Shown here one piece after another: positions 48,721-61,079 of a DNA stretch of 64,000 bases; the stretch's first letter is position 1; each line of letters begins with the position of its first letter. The stretch comes from Epiperipatus broadwayi (taxonomy: Eukaryota; Onychophora; Udeonychophora; Euonychophora; Peripatidae). Location: the NCBI GenBank assembly GCA_028023455.1, contig JAQFVV010000018.1, positions 7,059,274 to 7,123,273 of the forward strand. The letters run 5' to 3'. Under the pieces are notes generated by a model. That model was not told the origin of the DNA and ran no database searches. It worked only from the letters and a program-made list of their open reading frames with translations. Made by a program: the position numbers and the translations under genes.

Positions 48721-51700
48721 TATAAATATATATGCGTCTGAGTTACCAGTAACTTTTATTTTGTCATTTTTTTTTTATTATTGTTCTGCGTAATACATAT
48801 ATTAACCAATGCTATCTTATATATATTTAAAAAGAGTTATGCATTCTTACGATCAATTAATTCTGTTCTTTTTTCTTGTTATATACATATTGAGGGATCG
48901 TTAGCATACATATAAAATCAACAAGATCTTTATTTGTTATTACTTCGTTGGTATTGTAGAATATATATATATATGAGGGAGGAGCATGAGGGTATTTTAA
49001 ATAAGTTAAAACTTTTATTTTCCAACCCACTATAATAAAAAGGCGGAAGTCGTATCTCAATAATTTATAGAAGTTATTTTGACTTTTTGAAAGAATTCCC
49101 TCAATCTTCTCCAGCAGTTTTTTATTTTTATTAAATGTTTTAAAGGAGAGAGAAAAGAATATATTGCCATTTAGTTTAACTAAACTCTATATTCATTTTA
49201 TAATTAGACTAAGAAAGATATCCACATCATATATATATATATATCTATTTAATTTGTTGATTTATATATTTTAGAAAGTACCTCGCAATCATTATTATTA
49301 TATATACGTAGATTTAATCAAGCTAAATGTTTTTTTGGGAAATAAATACTCGCAATTATTATTTTACATATGTATACTTAATCAAAACTAAATGCTTATT
49401 AAATAAATATGTTTTGGGAGACGCAGTATATATAAGCATCTGTTATTTAGTATTTGTAATAGAGGGGTGGAGTGCAATTTTCTTTATATAATTATGTATT
49501 CAATATTCATCAAATCTATGTGCATAAATTAGTTAAATAACGAACATTATTGATTAATCAGGCTAAGAATAAATGCAGGTATAATGCCTGCATATGAGTT
49601 TATTTTATGACTTTGAAGTGACGAGGGGGGGGGGTTATTATTGTATAACGGATTTTCTAGTATAGTAATATACGGGAATATATATATGTTAATGTTAATA
49701 AGCTTTAATATTTAAGGTCGTTTGACCGTATTCCCTGTACTGGGTTATTTAGTGATTATATAGTGTCTACATTTATTTATTGCATTTTTCAAATTACTTT
49801 ATCCAGCCAGCTCATGAATACTGGACATATCAGTTGCCTGGAATAATGAATCCTGTTAAAGAGGCAGTGAAAAGAAAATGCCATTAATCTATCACAAAAC
49901 ACTTCATTCCTGAACCCAGGTCACACTTACTAGCAAATAAGTTCTTTTCTCTAATACTCAGTTAGAGGCAAAGTAACTATCCATTGATCAAATTGGCATC
50001 ATGATAAAGACTTTACTATACTTTAGAGACACACATTTAAATATATATATCATAATTACTGAATACCACACTGAATTTTACCATTTGTTTTATAATTATG
50101 ACTGTTAAAATATGATCTGTGTGTTGCTATGCAAATCTATTATTAAAGATTCGTTGGGATTATATATACATTTTAGTATAAATGAGGTTATGTTCAATTC
50201 AGTCTCCGATTTGTTTAGCTACTTTAAACATGTTAACTTTACCATGTTCTCGCGCCATAGATTAATTTCCGCACTTCCTCTCTAGCTAGTCAAATTTATT
50301 CCCATGTTTAATAATGCATATAAAATGTTTGTTTTTTTTTTATTTCAAGAAATCTAAGTACAATTGAATCTTATATACATACGGGTATTTTCTTGTTATT
50401 GTAAATAATTACATTAAATGAAACATAAATAACCGTATGCTAACAATAAACTATAATTATCAAACAAAAAATTATAATTTATAATAGTAATCAAGTTGTA
50501 GATGTTTATTATTGTATATGTGCAAACCTGATCATCACATGCTAGGATTCCTAAAAGTTGTTGTCTTTACCTGACCACCGAGCTGCGTTAGAAAATTAAC
50601 TCTGAGGTTATGGGAGTGAGTCAGTTAGGATCTAGAGGAGTAGATGAGGTTCGAACCCCCTTTACATATGTCTCTGGGTTGGGTTAAAGCAACTATTTCT
50701 GACTGTTACAATGTGCAATAATTGATAATGTAGCGATTTATATATATATTTAATATTGTGTAAGAAAACTACTTTCACCCTCTCGCACACACATATAGGC
50801 ATATATATATATATATATGTAGGCACATTCTTACAACTGAAAAAAACTGTAGTTCTGAGAAAGGTGTGCTGTGGCATGAACAATTTATTATGGATAGAAC
50901 TGTTTCTAGTCATTTTTAAAGTGTGTGCTTAAAAATGCAGCAAAATAATGCATCATTTGTCAATATTCAAATTTAAATAGTACCACTAGTTTTAATAGTT
51001 GTCAACTATATAAAAAAAATCAATTCAAAAATTTTAATGAAACGCACATACACCACATATATATATATACCCGAGAAAAATATATATTTTATATACAATA
51101 AATAGTTTATATATATTTGCTAAAGATAAATCTAGTACTCAGGACCTGTAGAGTATGACACCGACCACCAATTATGAATCATGTAATATATTAATTGTAT
51201 TTCTTTTTTTTTTTTTTAGTTAATGCATCACTACTCATTAGAGTAATCGAGAATAATTTAAAATTTCTATCTCTCAGTAGATATCAATTTATCGAATAAT
51301 AATTAGATTGGCTGTGAATGGCTTACTTGAAATTTTTTTAGATTTTTTTAATAAAGTTTATACATTATATAACACTCATCTACAAATACATGAAGTAATC
51401 AATCTAATTAAGCCAATGAAAAGTATTTTTATATATAATTTTAAAGTTATTACTCATAGTTTTACATTATATAAACAGTAATCTTCCATAGTTTATAGAG
51501 AACCAGTTTTTATTAGGTTAAATCAAATACTTCTAGCTACAATGATCAAGAATTAAATAAATAATAAATTTATATATTCAAAAACTTATTTCAAAAAGTA
51601 AAATGTAACAATAAAACGTACATATTTATATCAGAAATTAATTTCCAAAATTTTGTTATAACTCAAAATTTTGTAAATTAAAACAACAACAACAACAGCA

Positions 51701-52560
51701 AAAACTGTCAGTTAATAACTACATAAAATCTTGAATTAATACATCTGTATCTCTATACTATGGTATACCATCAAACTATCATCTTGGTTGACATCATAAT
51801 TATATATTTTAGTTTCAGTTTTATTCTAACTGTAGGCATATTTTCTGACTGTCAAATAATGTTACCAGCACTACAACATTATTTGATTTCGGTACATGCC
51901 TATAGTTATAGTTTAGACTTTTTAAGCCACTTAATACTACTACTTGAAACATAGAATCTTATGAAACTAAAAATATATATCAACTGCAAATGTCTATCTA
52001 TATCTTTGTATTTTTTAAATGCTTTTATTGAAGTTTTGTTTATTTGTTAACTCAGGAAAGGAAACTATATATTTTTTTCCTTTCAATTTATGTTTTAAAG
52101 GATTTTATTGTTTAAATATTTCAATGTTGCATAAGTTTTTTATATATAAAATCATACATAGGATGACAATAAAACCTGTAATAATATTACAACTAATAGT
52201 ATATCAAATTGCTTATAATCATAAATATTTCCAAAAATAGTGCAAACAGTATTCTCCTTGGTAGTTTCTGCTTATTAGTGCTAGCATTCTACTGTCTTAG
52301 ATGCTGCTGCATTAAGGACCATGTATCAGAGTATATGTTGTGTGTGAAAATTTTTTCATCCCTTGCTCTGAGTGATTTTAATTTAATCCAAAACTATTTT
52401 TTTTTTTTTGCAGAATCGTTGTTACATAAAATACGCATTATATTAAATATAATATAGTTTTGTCAACAATTTTGAACAGAAAGTTACTTTCTGATTTCTT
52501 ACACATATATAATTATGTACAGATACTAAATATGATATATACATAGAGAGTATATATATT
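48721..52560. other. AT-rich non-coding DNA with a G10 tract and tRNA-like scraps
   Basis: No gene was supported. A run of ten G lies at 49625-49634. A palindromic B-box word ggttcgaacc occurs at 50651, about 90 bp after 'gaccaccgagctgcg', but no A box or cloverleaf could be drawn. Short (TA)n runs are frequent. Confidence 0.5.
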
Positions 52561-52648
52561 AACTTATTGCAAAAATATCTAGTTATATATATATATATAT
52601 ATATATCAAACAAAACTATTTATATTACTAGTTTACTTTATCTTTAAT

Positions 52649-52650
<2 letters not shown>

Positions 52651-52737
<87 letters not shown>
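52651..52737. repeat. (TA)n microsatellite, about 43 units
   Basis: The longest pure dinucleotide run in the window. A shorter TA run precedes it at about 52583-52606. Confidence 0.97.
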
Positions 52738-52738
<1 letters not shown>

Positions 52739-53254
52739 CCTTTACCACTAATTATATTATTGGTTGTATGAGGTAAAAATCAAATCTTTTAATTGGCCAA
52801 CTCACAAACTGAAGACAAAGCCTATTGTTAAAACATATTCGCCTATAATATTAAATTCAACTCAGATACGTTTATAAAAAGTATATTACTAATTTTTCAG
52901 GTTATGAAAGAGAACGAAAGTTTCTTCAAAAATAAATTGCTATTTATTTATTATAAAATATATTCAATTTCGGCAAATGTAAAAGCGAATGTCTAAACAA
53001 AAAAGTGCTGATGCAAACGCTTTTTTTCAATTTTATGTTATGGAAAAGTAAAGATTTCTTTTTGCTAAATCTTAAATATTTTTACTAAAATCTTCAATAT
53101 TTTTCGAAAATAATTTTGTTTTTTTAGTATATTTTATTAAAAAACTATTTTAATTTCTCAAATTATATTTTTTTAATACTTAAATTACATTCGAAATGAA
53201 AATCTCAGCGTTTTTCTTTATTTTCTTTGATCAGGCAGTTTCTTTGTTCTTTCT

Positions 53255-53310
53255 AGCCAATCAGAATGCCTTTTTCGGCTGAGATCTGGCTGACAGCCAA
53301 TAACCGACAA
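53255..53310. promoter_or_regulatory. paired CCAAT boxes in a GC-richer patch
   Basis: Two CCAAT words occur within about 40 bp (agccaatcag near 53259 and agccaataac near 53297) in a locally GC-richer stretch that adjoins the 3' end of the minus-oriented Penelope copy. No TATA box or exon was tied to them. They could belong to a promoter on either strand or to a transposon. Confidence 0.25.
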
Positions 53311-53597
53311 ACTTCTTTCTTTGTTTAGTTTTAAATGCGGTTTTTTTGATTTTTTACTTGTAAAATAATTCAGAAGAGGGCACCATCTTACAGAACTTTT
53401 AAAAACCTAATCAATAACTGTCAAACGAATATTCTAGCATTAAAACTAGCAGAATTAGAGTGATGTCAGCTGTCGACGAAAGACCTCATAAGAGGTGGGA
53501 AAAGGGTTAAAATGAAGATTTGCACGGGTTAAATATATCAAATACATATTTTGCGGGTTCATCCATGTTAAAAACTTTTAATATTAATATACTGACA

Positions 53598-53627
53598 TTT
53601 TGACTTGGTCACACAAGCCATCCTCAG
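53598..53627 (-). ncRNA. degenerate hammerhead-like core, left Penelope copy
   Basis: On the minus strand CTGAGGA (a perfect CUGANGA, 53621-53627) precedes the stem GGCTTG/CAAGTC, but the GAAA box has become AAAA. This is the reverse of the situation in the right copy. Activity is not expected from either copy as it stands. Confidence 0.4.
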
Positions 53628-53716
53628 AGTTATAAAAGGTAGAAAGATGGTTGTAGAGGTGCTACAACCACTGATTTGAATAAAATGTTAAAATTCCACC
53701 AATAGCAAAAATGTTA

Positions 53717-54762
53717 AATTTAGGAATGGTTTTTAAAAAAATCTTTCCAAATAGGAGGAAGTTTGCATGTATCATCTCGCTTATTGATACAATCTGGCTT
53801 TTTAAGTATCTCAATGGCTTCTCTAATTTTGCATTGGTAGAGATTATCACATCTGGATATGATCCTGGTATTAGAAAAATCAATTTTATGATCTGAATCT
53901 ATAGTATGGAGTGAGAGTGCTGATGATGATGAGTGTTGTTTAACTGCATTAGCATGCTCATCTCTCTTAACACTGATGTGATGATTATTCATACCTATGT
54001 AAGAAGCTTTACAATTTTTACATGAAATTTGATAGACACCATGAGATTCAAGAGGGATTGAATCCTTAGGCTTGGCTATTATATTGCTGATCTTTTGATG
54101 AGCAGAAAATGCTGTATCTATATTATAGCATTTTAATATACATCCGATACTGTCTGTAGTTCCTTTTACATATGGAACACAAATCCTAATAGCTGATTTA
54201 TCATCTTTTTGTTTTCTATTTTGTCTATTTTGAGCTTGAAATAAGGCTTTTTTTATAAATTTGTAATTTTAACTATTTGCTAATAAAACACTATTAATAT
54301 GATTTATTTCTTCTTTCAGATGTGACTCATCTGAAAGGTTAATTGCTCTATTTAAAAGAGTTTTAGCTACAGAAACTATCTGAGTTGGGTGATGATGAGA
54401 ATGGAAATGCAAATATCTGTCTGTGTGTGTATCCTTTCTGTAAATAGAAAAAGATAAACTATTTGGTGTTCTGGTGACTAGAACATCAAGAAAAGGGAGT
54501 TTTCCATCAGACTCTGTCTCCATTGTAAATTTAATATGAGGATGCATATTATTTAAATGTAAGAAAAAATCATTTAATTTATTTTTTCCATGTTGCCATA
54601 TGACAAAAGTGTCATCTATGTATCTGAGCCAAATGAGAGGTTTTAAAGATGATGATTCTAAAGCACGAGTTTCTATATATTCCATGAATAAATCAGCTAT
54701 TACTCCTGAGATAGGTGAGCCCATAGGAGTACCAAAAACTTGTCTGTAATGCTGTCCATTTG
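53717..54762 (-). pseudogene. Penelope RT/GIY-YIG coding remnant, left copy
   Basis: The RT part (54269-54762) spans the last RT motifs only, because the element is truncated. The first half of the polymerase (with FYGLPKIHKP and the first catalytic Asp) is missing. The endonuclease part continues in another stretch to 53720 and ends in DFFKNHS. A premature TAA divides the two. In the RT portion the protein differs from the right copy at only two positions, whereas the 90-residue endonuclease end differs at eight. Confidence 0.85.
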
Positions 54763-54782
54763 GAAAAAACAACAAAAGCTAT

Positions 54783-56242
54783 TATTAATAAATCACCTAT
54801 TGAAACAGAGATAAAAATAAAATAATCCCTCGTGAAAAATCTTGTGTCTGTCCAAAATTTTATGGACTTCCAAAAATTCACAAACCAGATACCCCCCTTC
54901 ATCCAATAGTAAGTGCAATAGGTTCTCCAACTCATATTTTAGCCAGATACTTATCGGATTTCATTAAACCTACAATCCCATCTATTAAATCATATATCAA
55001 AAACTCTCTTCATTTTATTTCTGTTTTAAAAAGTTTAAAAATTAATGCCAATGACATTCTGGTCAGTTTTGATGTCGTGTCTTTGTTTACAAACATTCCA
55101 ATTGATGAAGCTTTAAATATAATCTCACAACATTGCAATTTACCAGACCATATTATTGCTTTGATTAAACATTGTCTCTTAAATACATATTTTGTATACA
55201 ATGGACAGCATTACAGACAAGTTTTTGGTACTCCTATGGGCTCACCTATCTCAGGAGTAATAGCTGATTTATTCATGGAATATATAGAAACTCGTGCTTT
55301 AGAATCATCATCTTTAAAACCTCTCATTTGGCTCAGATACATAGATGACACTTTTGTCATATGGCAACATGGAAAAAATAAATTAGATGATTTTTTCTTA
55401 CATTTAAATAATATGCATCCTCATATTAAATTTACAATGGAGACAGAGTCTGATGGAAAACTCCCTTTTCTTGATGTTCTAGTCACCAGAACACCAAATA
55501 GTTTATCTTTTTCTATTTACAGAAAGGATACACACAGAGACAGATATTTGCATTTCCATTCTCATCATCACCCAACTCAGATAGTTTCTGTAGCCAAAAC
55601 TCTTTTAAATAGAGCAATTAACCTTTCAGATGAGTCACATCTGAAAGAAGAAATAAATCATATTAATAGTGTTTTATTAGCAAATAGTTATAATTACAAA
55701 TTTATAAAAAAAAAGCCTTATTTCAAGCCCAAAATAGACAAAATAGGAAACAAAAAGATGATAAATCAGCTATTAGGATTTGTGTTCCATATGTAAAAGA
55801 AACTACAGACAGTATCGGATGTATATTAAAACACTATAATATAGATACAGCATTTTCTGCTCATCAAAAGATCAGCAATATAATAACCAAGCCTAAGGAT
55901 TCAATCCCTCTTGAATCTCATGGTGTCTATCAAATCTCATGTAAAAATTGTAAAGCTTCTTACATAGGCATGAATAATCATCGCATCAGTGTTAGGAGAG
56001 ATGAGCATGCTAATGCAGTTAAACAACACTCATCATCATCAACACTCTCACTCCATACTATAGATTCAGGTCATAAAATTGATTTTTCTAGTACCAGGAT
56101 CATATCCAGATGTGATAATCTCTACCAATGCAAAATTAGAGAAGCCATTGAGATACTTAAAAGGCCAGATTGTATCAATAAGCGAGATAATACATGCAAA
56201 CTTCCTCCTATTTGGAAAGATTTTTTTAAAAAACATTCCTAA
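54783..56242 (+). pseudogene. Penelope reverse transcriptase plus GIY-YIG endonuclease, frameshifted
   Basis: RT domain in order: FYGLPKIHKPDTPLHPIVS (from about 54852, a hallmark of Penelope RTs), SFDVVSLFTNIPIDEA with the first catalytic Asp (about 55065-55110), TPMGSPISG (about 55230) and YIDDTFVIW (55338-55364). The endonuclease follows with GVYQI (55922), CKNC, SYIG (to 55969), the RRDEHA block and the C-terminus DFFKKHS. Two lesions are visible: a frameshift near 54820 and a change from A7 to A9 in the tract after 'tacaaatttat' (about 55706), which throws the frame into a stop at 55796. Without these the gene would be continuous from the 5' truncation. The N-terminal third of a full Penelope protein is absent. 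Confidence 0.9.
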
Positions 56243-56334
56243 ATTTAACATTTTTGCTATTGGTGGAATTTTAACATTTTATTCAAATCAGTGATTGTAG
56301 CGCCTCTACAAACGTCTTTCTACCTTTTATAACT

Positions 56335-56365
56335 CTGTGGATGGCTTGTGTGACCAAGTCGAAAC
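56335..56365 (+). ncRNA. degenerate hammerhead-like core, right Penelope copy
   Basis: CTGTGGA (56335-56341) with one change from CUGANGA, then the stem GGCTTG/CAAGTC (56343-56348 and 56355-56360), then an intact GAAAC box (56361-56365). The arrangement is that of a hammerhead core, with one extra base before stem II. Confidence 0.4.
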
Positions 56366-56436
56366 ATCAGTATATTAATATTAAAAGTTTTTAACATGGA
56401 TGAACCCGCAAAATATGTATTATATATATATAATTA

Positions 56437-59190
56437 CATTTTGATTTACAAGTGTCAAACTAACTCAATCCATATCTTTGACATCATCCACTTTAGATAA
56501 ATACAATAATGATTATTACTAATCATTTACTAAACTAGATATTGTCTCTAGCACAGATATAAACTTTAAAACTCAATTAAAGATTAATATATCTGATTTT
56601 TTTAAATTAAGCAAACATACTCAGAGTTATTTATATTTCTCTTTCCTACATATAATATCTTTATAAATATATTAAATAACCTCAATACTGCTGCATATTC
56701 TTTTAAATTCATATAAATAAATATACAATAAAAGACAACCTCTAAGATGCATTTAAGTGTTGAACCCACACTTATCGGTTGGACCTGGATTACAAACAAC
56801 AAATTAATCAATGACTATTTCTGCATATATTTACTTCAAATGAAAACTTTTCTCTGTAATACTCTAAATAAGTATGATTATATACATTTCAATTACAATT
56901 TTTTCCCCTTTTTTAAGTAATAGAAATTAGAAACTAAAATTTATTTACAAAATAAACAATACTAAAAATATTAATTCATATCAATTTTTTATAACTTTAC
57001 ATATTATTACATATTTTTTTTAATATCTTGATTTATGCATAAATAACAATAAATACATAAAAATATACATGTAAGTATTACAATATAGATACATTAAAAA
57101 ACTAGACATAAATTATAAGCATTATATAAATCTAAGTGTATTCACAAAACAATATGATTGTTTAATTTATATACTTACATATTTGCACAAAATATGTGTT
57201 TACATATTTATTTACATATCATTTCTTTTTTTTTAAAAATGATCTCATTAATTATTGTTTTTATACTTAAATATCCTAGGTGGCTCTTTGTCTTATATTC
57301 TAGAAAGACATATTTTATTTTATGTGTATTTTAATGGCAAATAACTTTTTCTCAGATGTAATTATCTCAGAAGTATAAATTGCATTATTTTCTTTCCAAG
57401 AGTTTGTACATCTAATTTTTTGTTAATCAGTGTAAAATATGTTTTAATTTTTAATTGTATTCATATTAATGATTGCTCTAAAAAGCTTGAAAAAAATCTC
57501 AATAAAGCCAATCTAATAAATTTGATTACTCGTGTTTGCCTATTTATTGACAGACCAAATTATTATTTAAATTAAATTATCAAATGACTATAATTAAAAT
57601 TAACCTTGTTTTTTGCACAAATATAATTTCTGCAATGTTAATATATATATATATATGTTATGTCTACTGAAGTTGAGATGAGTTTCAGTATGTGATAAAA
57701 TGTCAGTCATAAATATTTTTTTTTCTTTCCCATTTTGATAATGGGTATCTTAATTTATAAAGCATTGAACTGTGTTGCTATGATAATAATAATATTGATA
57801 TAAAAATTGTTTATTATTAATTGTATTGTGTAAGATTGTGAATTTACTTCATTTATTTTAAAATGGATATGTGAATGATAAAGTATGTACTTTGATAAAA
57901 TTATTGTTCTTTTATTATATGTACTTTCATTCCTGCATTCATGATAATGAATTACAAACAATATACCCAAATGTCTCAAATATATTTGCTATTTTATTTG
58001 TATGGTATTGTATTGGAAAAATATGTATGAAAATATATTTCCAGTGTAGTATAGTGATAAGTATTATAAATTGCTTAACTTGTGTTATAATGAAAGAATG
58101 GTATTTGTATTTAAAAATATAAATGTTTGTTATATGTAATAATTCTGATTTTTTTGTCATTATTGTGTAATAAGATTTTTATTTATGGAATGCTGGCTAG
58201 AATTGGCTAAAGAGTGAAGAAAAGATATTACTATAATTATTATGACATCAATGGTAAAAGTTATAAGTAGAACTGAATAGAGAAAAAACTCTTTTCTACT
58301 TTGGTTTCAATAGAAGTGAATCTAAGTACTTTTTTATGATTTTTTAAAATTTATTTTTAAAAGTATATGATTGTGAAATGAATAGAATGATGGGCTGAAA
58401 GCAATAATGTTCATCCATTGACTGATGAAGGTCATGGAATTTGTGAGAAATGACAATTTATTGAAATATGAAAATTAATTCTTAACATTTCAAGTCCATC
58501 AGAATGTTTTAAAAATAGATATTACATACTTTTCAATGATGAGCTCTAAATGTTAACAACAGAAAAATTTACACAAAGATTATGTTCACATACTGATATA
58601 ATTTGAGAAGCTTGATGATATATGGAATACATATTGGTTCGATTTTCATAGCATCATCATGAATGAAATTAGAATCTGTTCACTTATAATGTTTTATGAA
58701 TTGATTACTTCCTAAATGGAAAAAAATATCTAAATCACATCATTATGTATATAAATTAGTGTTAGAACACTTATAACTTTATATAGATCAAATATTTGCT
58801 AAATGAAAAGATAATTGGGATATTTGGAAAATATCGGAATCAACAAACTGTGCTTTGAATCTCATAGCTTTTTGCGATATTTATACTTTCTCTAGAATAA
58901 TAAAACATAATCTGATTGCAATTGAAAAAAACCGATAATTGGAAAATTATTATCTGAAAGAAAAATACCTGGATAATTAAAATTATCCTGAGGCAATATC
59001 TTTATGCCAACTTTAGTGAATATTAAATGCCAATTTCCATGAAATAAAAATGCCAATTGGATGTAATAGATGCATCAAAAAACCGAATACAGGATCTTGG
59101 TGAAAGAGGAAAATTCCGAAGGATTATTTTCAAACTTTATAACTTAATATCATATTCAATAATCATTATTCTGAAAGATATAAACAAAGG
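56437..59190. other. AT-rich non-coding DNA
   Basis: No gene recognised. Open frames at 57.76-58.16 kb overlap on both strands and look like chance frames. It contains a separate hammerhead-like motif at 58.42 kb and short TA runs. Confidence 0.5.
58422..58500 (+). repeat. possible worn Penelope terminal repeat of a second family
   Basis: CTGATGA (58422-58428) is followed 18 nt later by GAAATGACA (58447-58455) and an AT-rich run to 'cttaacatttcaagtcc'. That parallels the known terminal repeat here (CTGAGGA, stem, GAAATGTCAG, AT-rich run, 'tttttaacatgg'). The stem II halves pair only weakly because the bases just before GAAA seem to be missing. Confidence 0.3.
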
Positions 59191-59385
59191 ACTATATTTT
59201 TATAAACTTTCAAGCAAGGATTAGTGATTATTTTCATAGGTAACTTCTGATTTTAAAAGTCGACTTTCTTTTCTTTTCATTTTTCGTTTTCATCATTTTT
59301 TTTAATCAATTGATCATGCTTCCGTGCGAGGGGAGAAAAGTTTTGTCCTCAAATGTTAAGACAATGGTTGTCATAGCAACGTGCA

Positions 59386-59406
59386 ATGGGGGTGGGTGGG
59401 GGTGAG
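59386..59406 (+). other. G-rich tract
   Basis: Three G runs separated by single T residues (GGGGGTGGGTGGGGG) are followed by TGAG. In this AT-rich setting it is conspicuous. It could be a polypurine tract next to an LTR start or a G-quadruplex-forming site; neither is shown. Confidence 0.3.
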
Positions 59407-59409
59407 CGC

Positions 59410-61079
59410 TTATAATGATTGGTAATGGAAAATATCCGAAGAAATCAAGAACATTTTTTTTAAAAATTACTTATGATGGATTGAATTTACTTATAATGGA
59501 TTGGTTTTACTTAACTATGGTTTTCATTATTTTATGTACTATTAATAGCATTAAGTTCTTTTATCATTATTATTATAGGCAGGAAATTACATACAAATTA
59601 TTTACTAATATAAGATAATAATTATCGTAAAGAATACTTAATTTTCTGTAAAGTTTTTTTTTTTTAAAATATTTTTGAGTATGATAGTTTGATAATATTA
59701 TGTAATATTTTATTAAATGTGGACCAAGAAAACTTCTAAAAGTAGTCAACTAGCAATTGTCACTATGGGAAAAATTTATTTAATATTTTTTTATTTTTAT
59801 AATGTATTTCTTTTCTTTTCTTTAGATTGCTTGGAGTATTTTATAGTATTATTGTATGAACATATGGGTTTGTGTGAATACATTAAACACACATAAAGCT
59901 TATATGAGTTAGATTTTTTTTTTAAAAAAAAATGCATATTTTTATTTTATATTACTAACGTAATATGATTCAAAAATGAATATAATTTATATGATTCTTT
60001 AGTAAAGGAACCCTATTATTTTAAAATGTTTAAAGTATTGACTTAGTACATCGATACAAATCATTTGTATTTCTATTAAGGAATTTTGAAAGTGAAGTAA
60101 CCTTTTCTTGTTAAATAGTCTAGATTGTTGAATTCATACTTGAATTTTATTTATTGTTTTAGCAATATGTTTGATACTTTTGGCGATGTAGAGTGATAAA
60201 TTTATTAGGAAATTTTAAAATAATAGTGACTTGGGAGTATGAAAAAAAAAACCCAAAGGGATGCTGATATTTAGGATTTATGAGGAAGAAAAAGTAATTT
60301 TATTATCTTAGTAATTATGCAGGTACAGGGAACGAAGTACTGTAACTTGTATATTTCCATGGCAGTGTTTTTCTTAGTATTGAGTATTAATGTTCCAAAG
60401 AGCTGAATAAATAGCTTGGACATTATTTTATAGGGAAGGTCATTAGACAGAAGAGTCATGCCTCTTTCTTTTTATGCAGTGTTACCATGTTGACTATCTT
60501 ATATGTTTGTACTATTGAGTTAATACTCTAGTTAGTTCTTCATACCTACGCGTCTGATCGCTATCGAAATTTCTAAAGTTTTTTTTGCATCGTACAGAAC
60601 AGTATTTTGAAGGAGAATAATAAATAATATTGGGAATTGTAGAATTGTTTATTTTGGAAGAGGATAAGATAGGTTTTCTTGCTTTGATAAAAGTTATTTA
60701 AATATAAATGAGATTGAAAGTAAACTTAAAATATAAAGACAAAGAATCATAAATATTTCCGTATTTTAGTAAACTATTTTTTTATATAAAATATCTAAGT
60801 GATAATAAAATTGTTCAAGAAACTTTTTGAATAATTTTTGAATATTTTTATCATACATGTAATGCATATTTTTAATGGATAATACATCTAGAGAAACAAC
60901 ATAGAACAAGTAATTATATTTTATAAATATGATTTTTATGTTTAGAATACTCATTAACACACAGGAATTTTTATTGAAAGTAATGCCAAGTAAGATGGAT
61001 AAAGTATGTTAATTATATTATTTTATTTGAGTCCATTTATTTTATTAACTAACCAGAATATATATATATATTTGATAAT
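59410..61079. other. AT-rich non-coding DNA
   Basis: No gene recognised. It may be the upstream part of a long LTR-like repeat whose right end is at 61.08-61.56 kb. Confidence 0.4.

Larger units (their letters stand above)
53508..54762 (-). mobile_element. Penelope-like element, 5'-truncated copy (left arm)
   Basis: The minus-strand copy begins inside the reverse transcriptase (at NGQHYRQVFGTPMGSP) and runs to the element's 3' terminal repeat, ending 'catttta'. RT motifs kept are TPMGSPISGVIADLFMEY and the catalytic YIDDTFVIW. The GIY-YIG endonuclease follows: GVYQI, a CxxC pair, SYIG and an R..EH block. A TAA at 54269-54271, where the right copy has TAT, separates RT from endonuclease. Its 3' end carries about 35 bp more terminal sequence than the right copy. 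Penelope-like elements are autonomous retrotransposons that prime cDNA synthesis at cut target ends. Confidence 0.92.
54763..56436 (+). mobile_element. Penelope-like element, 5'-truncated copy (right arm)
   Basis: The plus-strand copy starts just upstream of the first RT motifs and runs to the terminal repeat, ending in a (TA)n-rich stretch near 56436. With the left copy it forms an inverted pair: arms of about 1.2 kb and a unique spacer of about 440 bp (54763-55197) belonging to this copy. The terminal repeat at 56328-56436 matches those at 3475-3582 closely. Confidence 0.92.

Noticed and set aside
50540-50665. tRNA gene around ggttcgaacc
   Set aside because: The B-box word is palindromic and isolated. 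No A box, acceptor stem or cloverleaf could be formed on either strand.
53459-53500. Hammerhead ribozyme around 'gatgtcagctgtcgacgaaa'
   Set aside because: A TGATG word, a short GTC/GAC stem, GAAA and an ACCTC/GAGGT hairpin are present, but the CUGANGA core is incomplete and no cleavage-site base pair can be placed.
53662-53896. Extra frames on both strands over the Penelope endonuclease ends (also 56066-56294)
   Set aside because: They mirror each other between the two arms and are shadow frames of the GIY-YIG coding strand.
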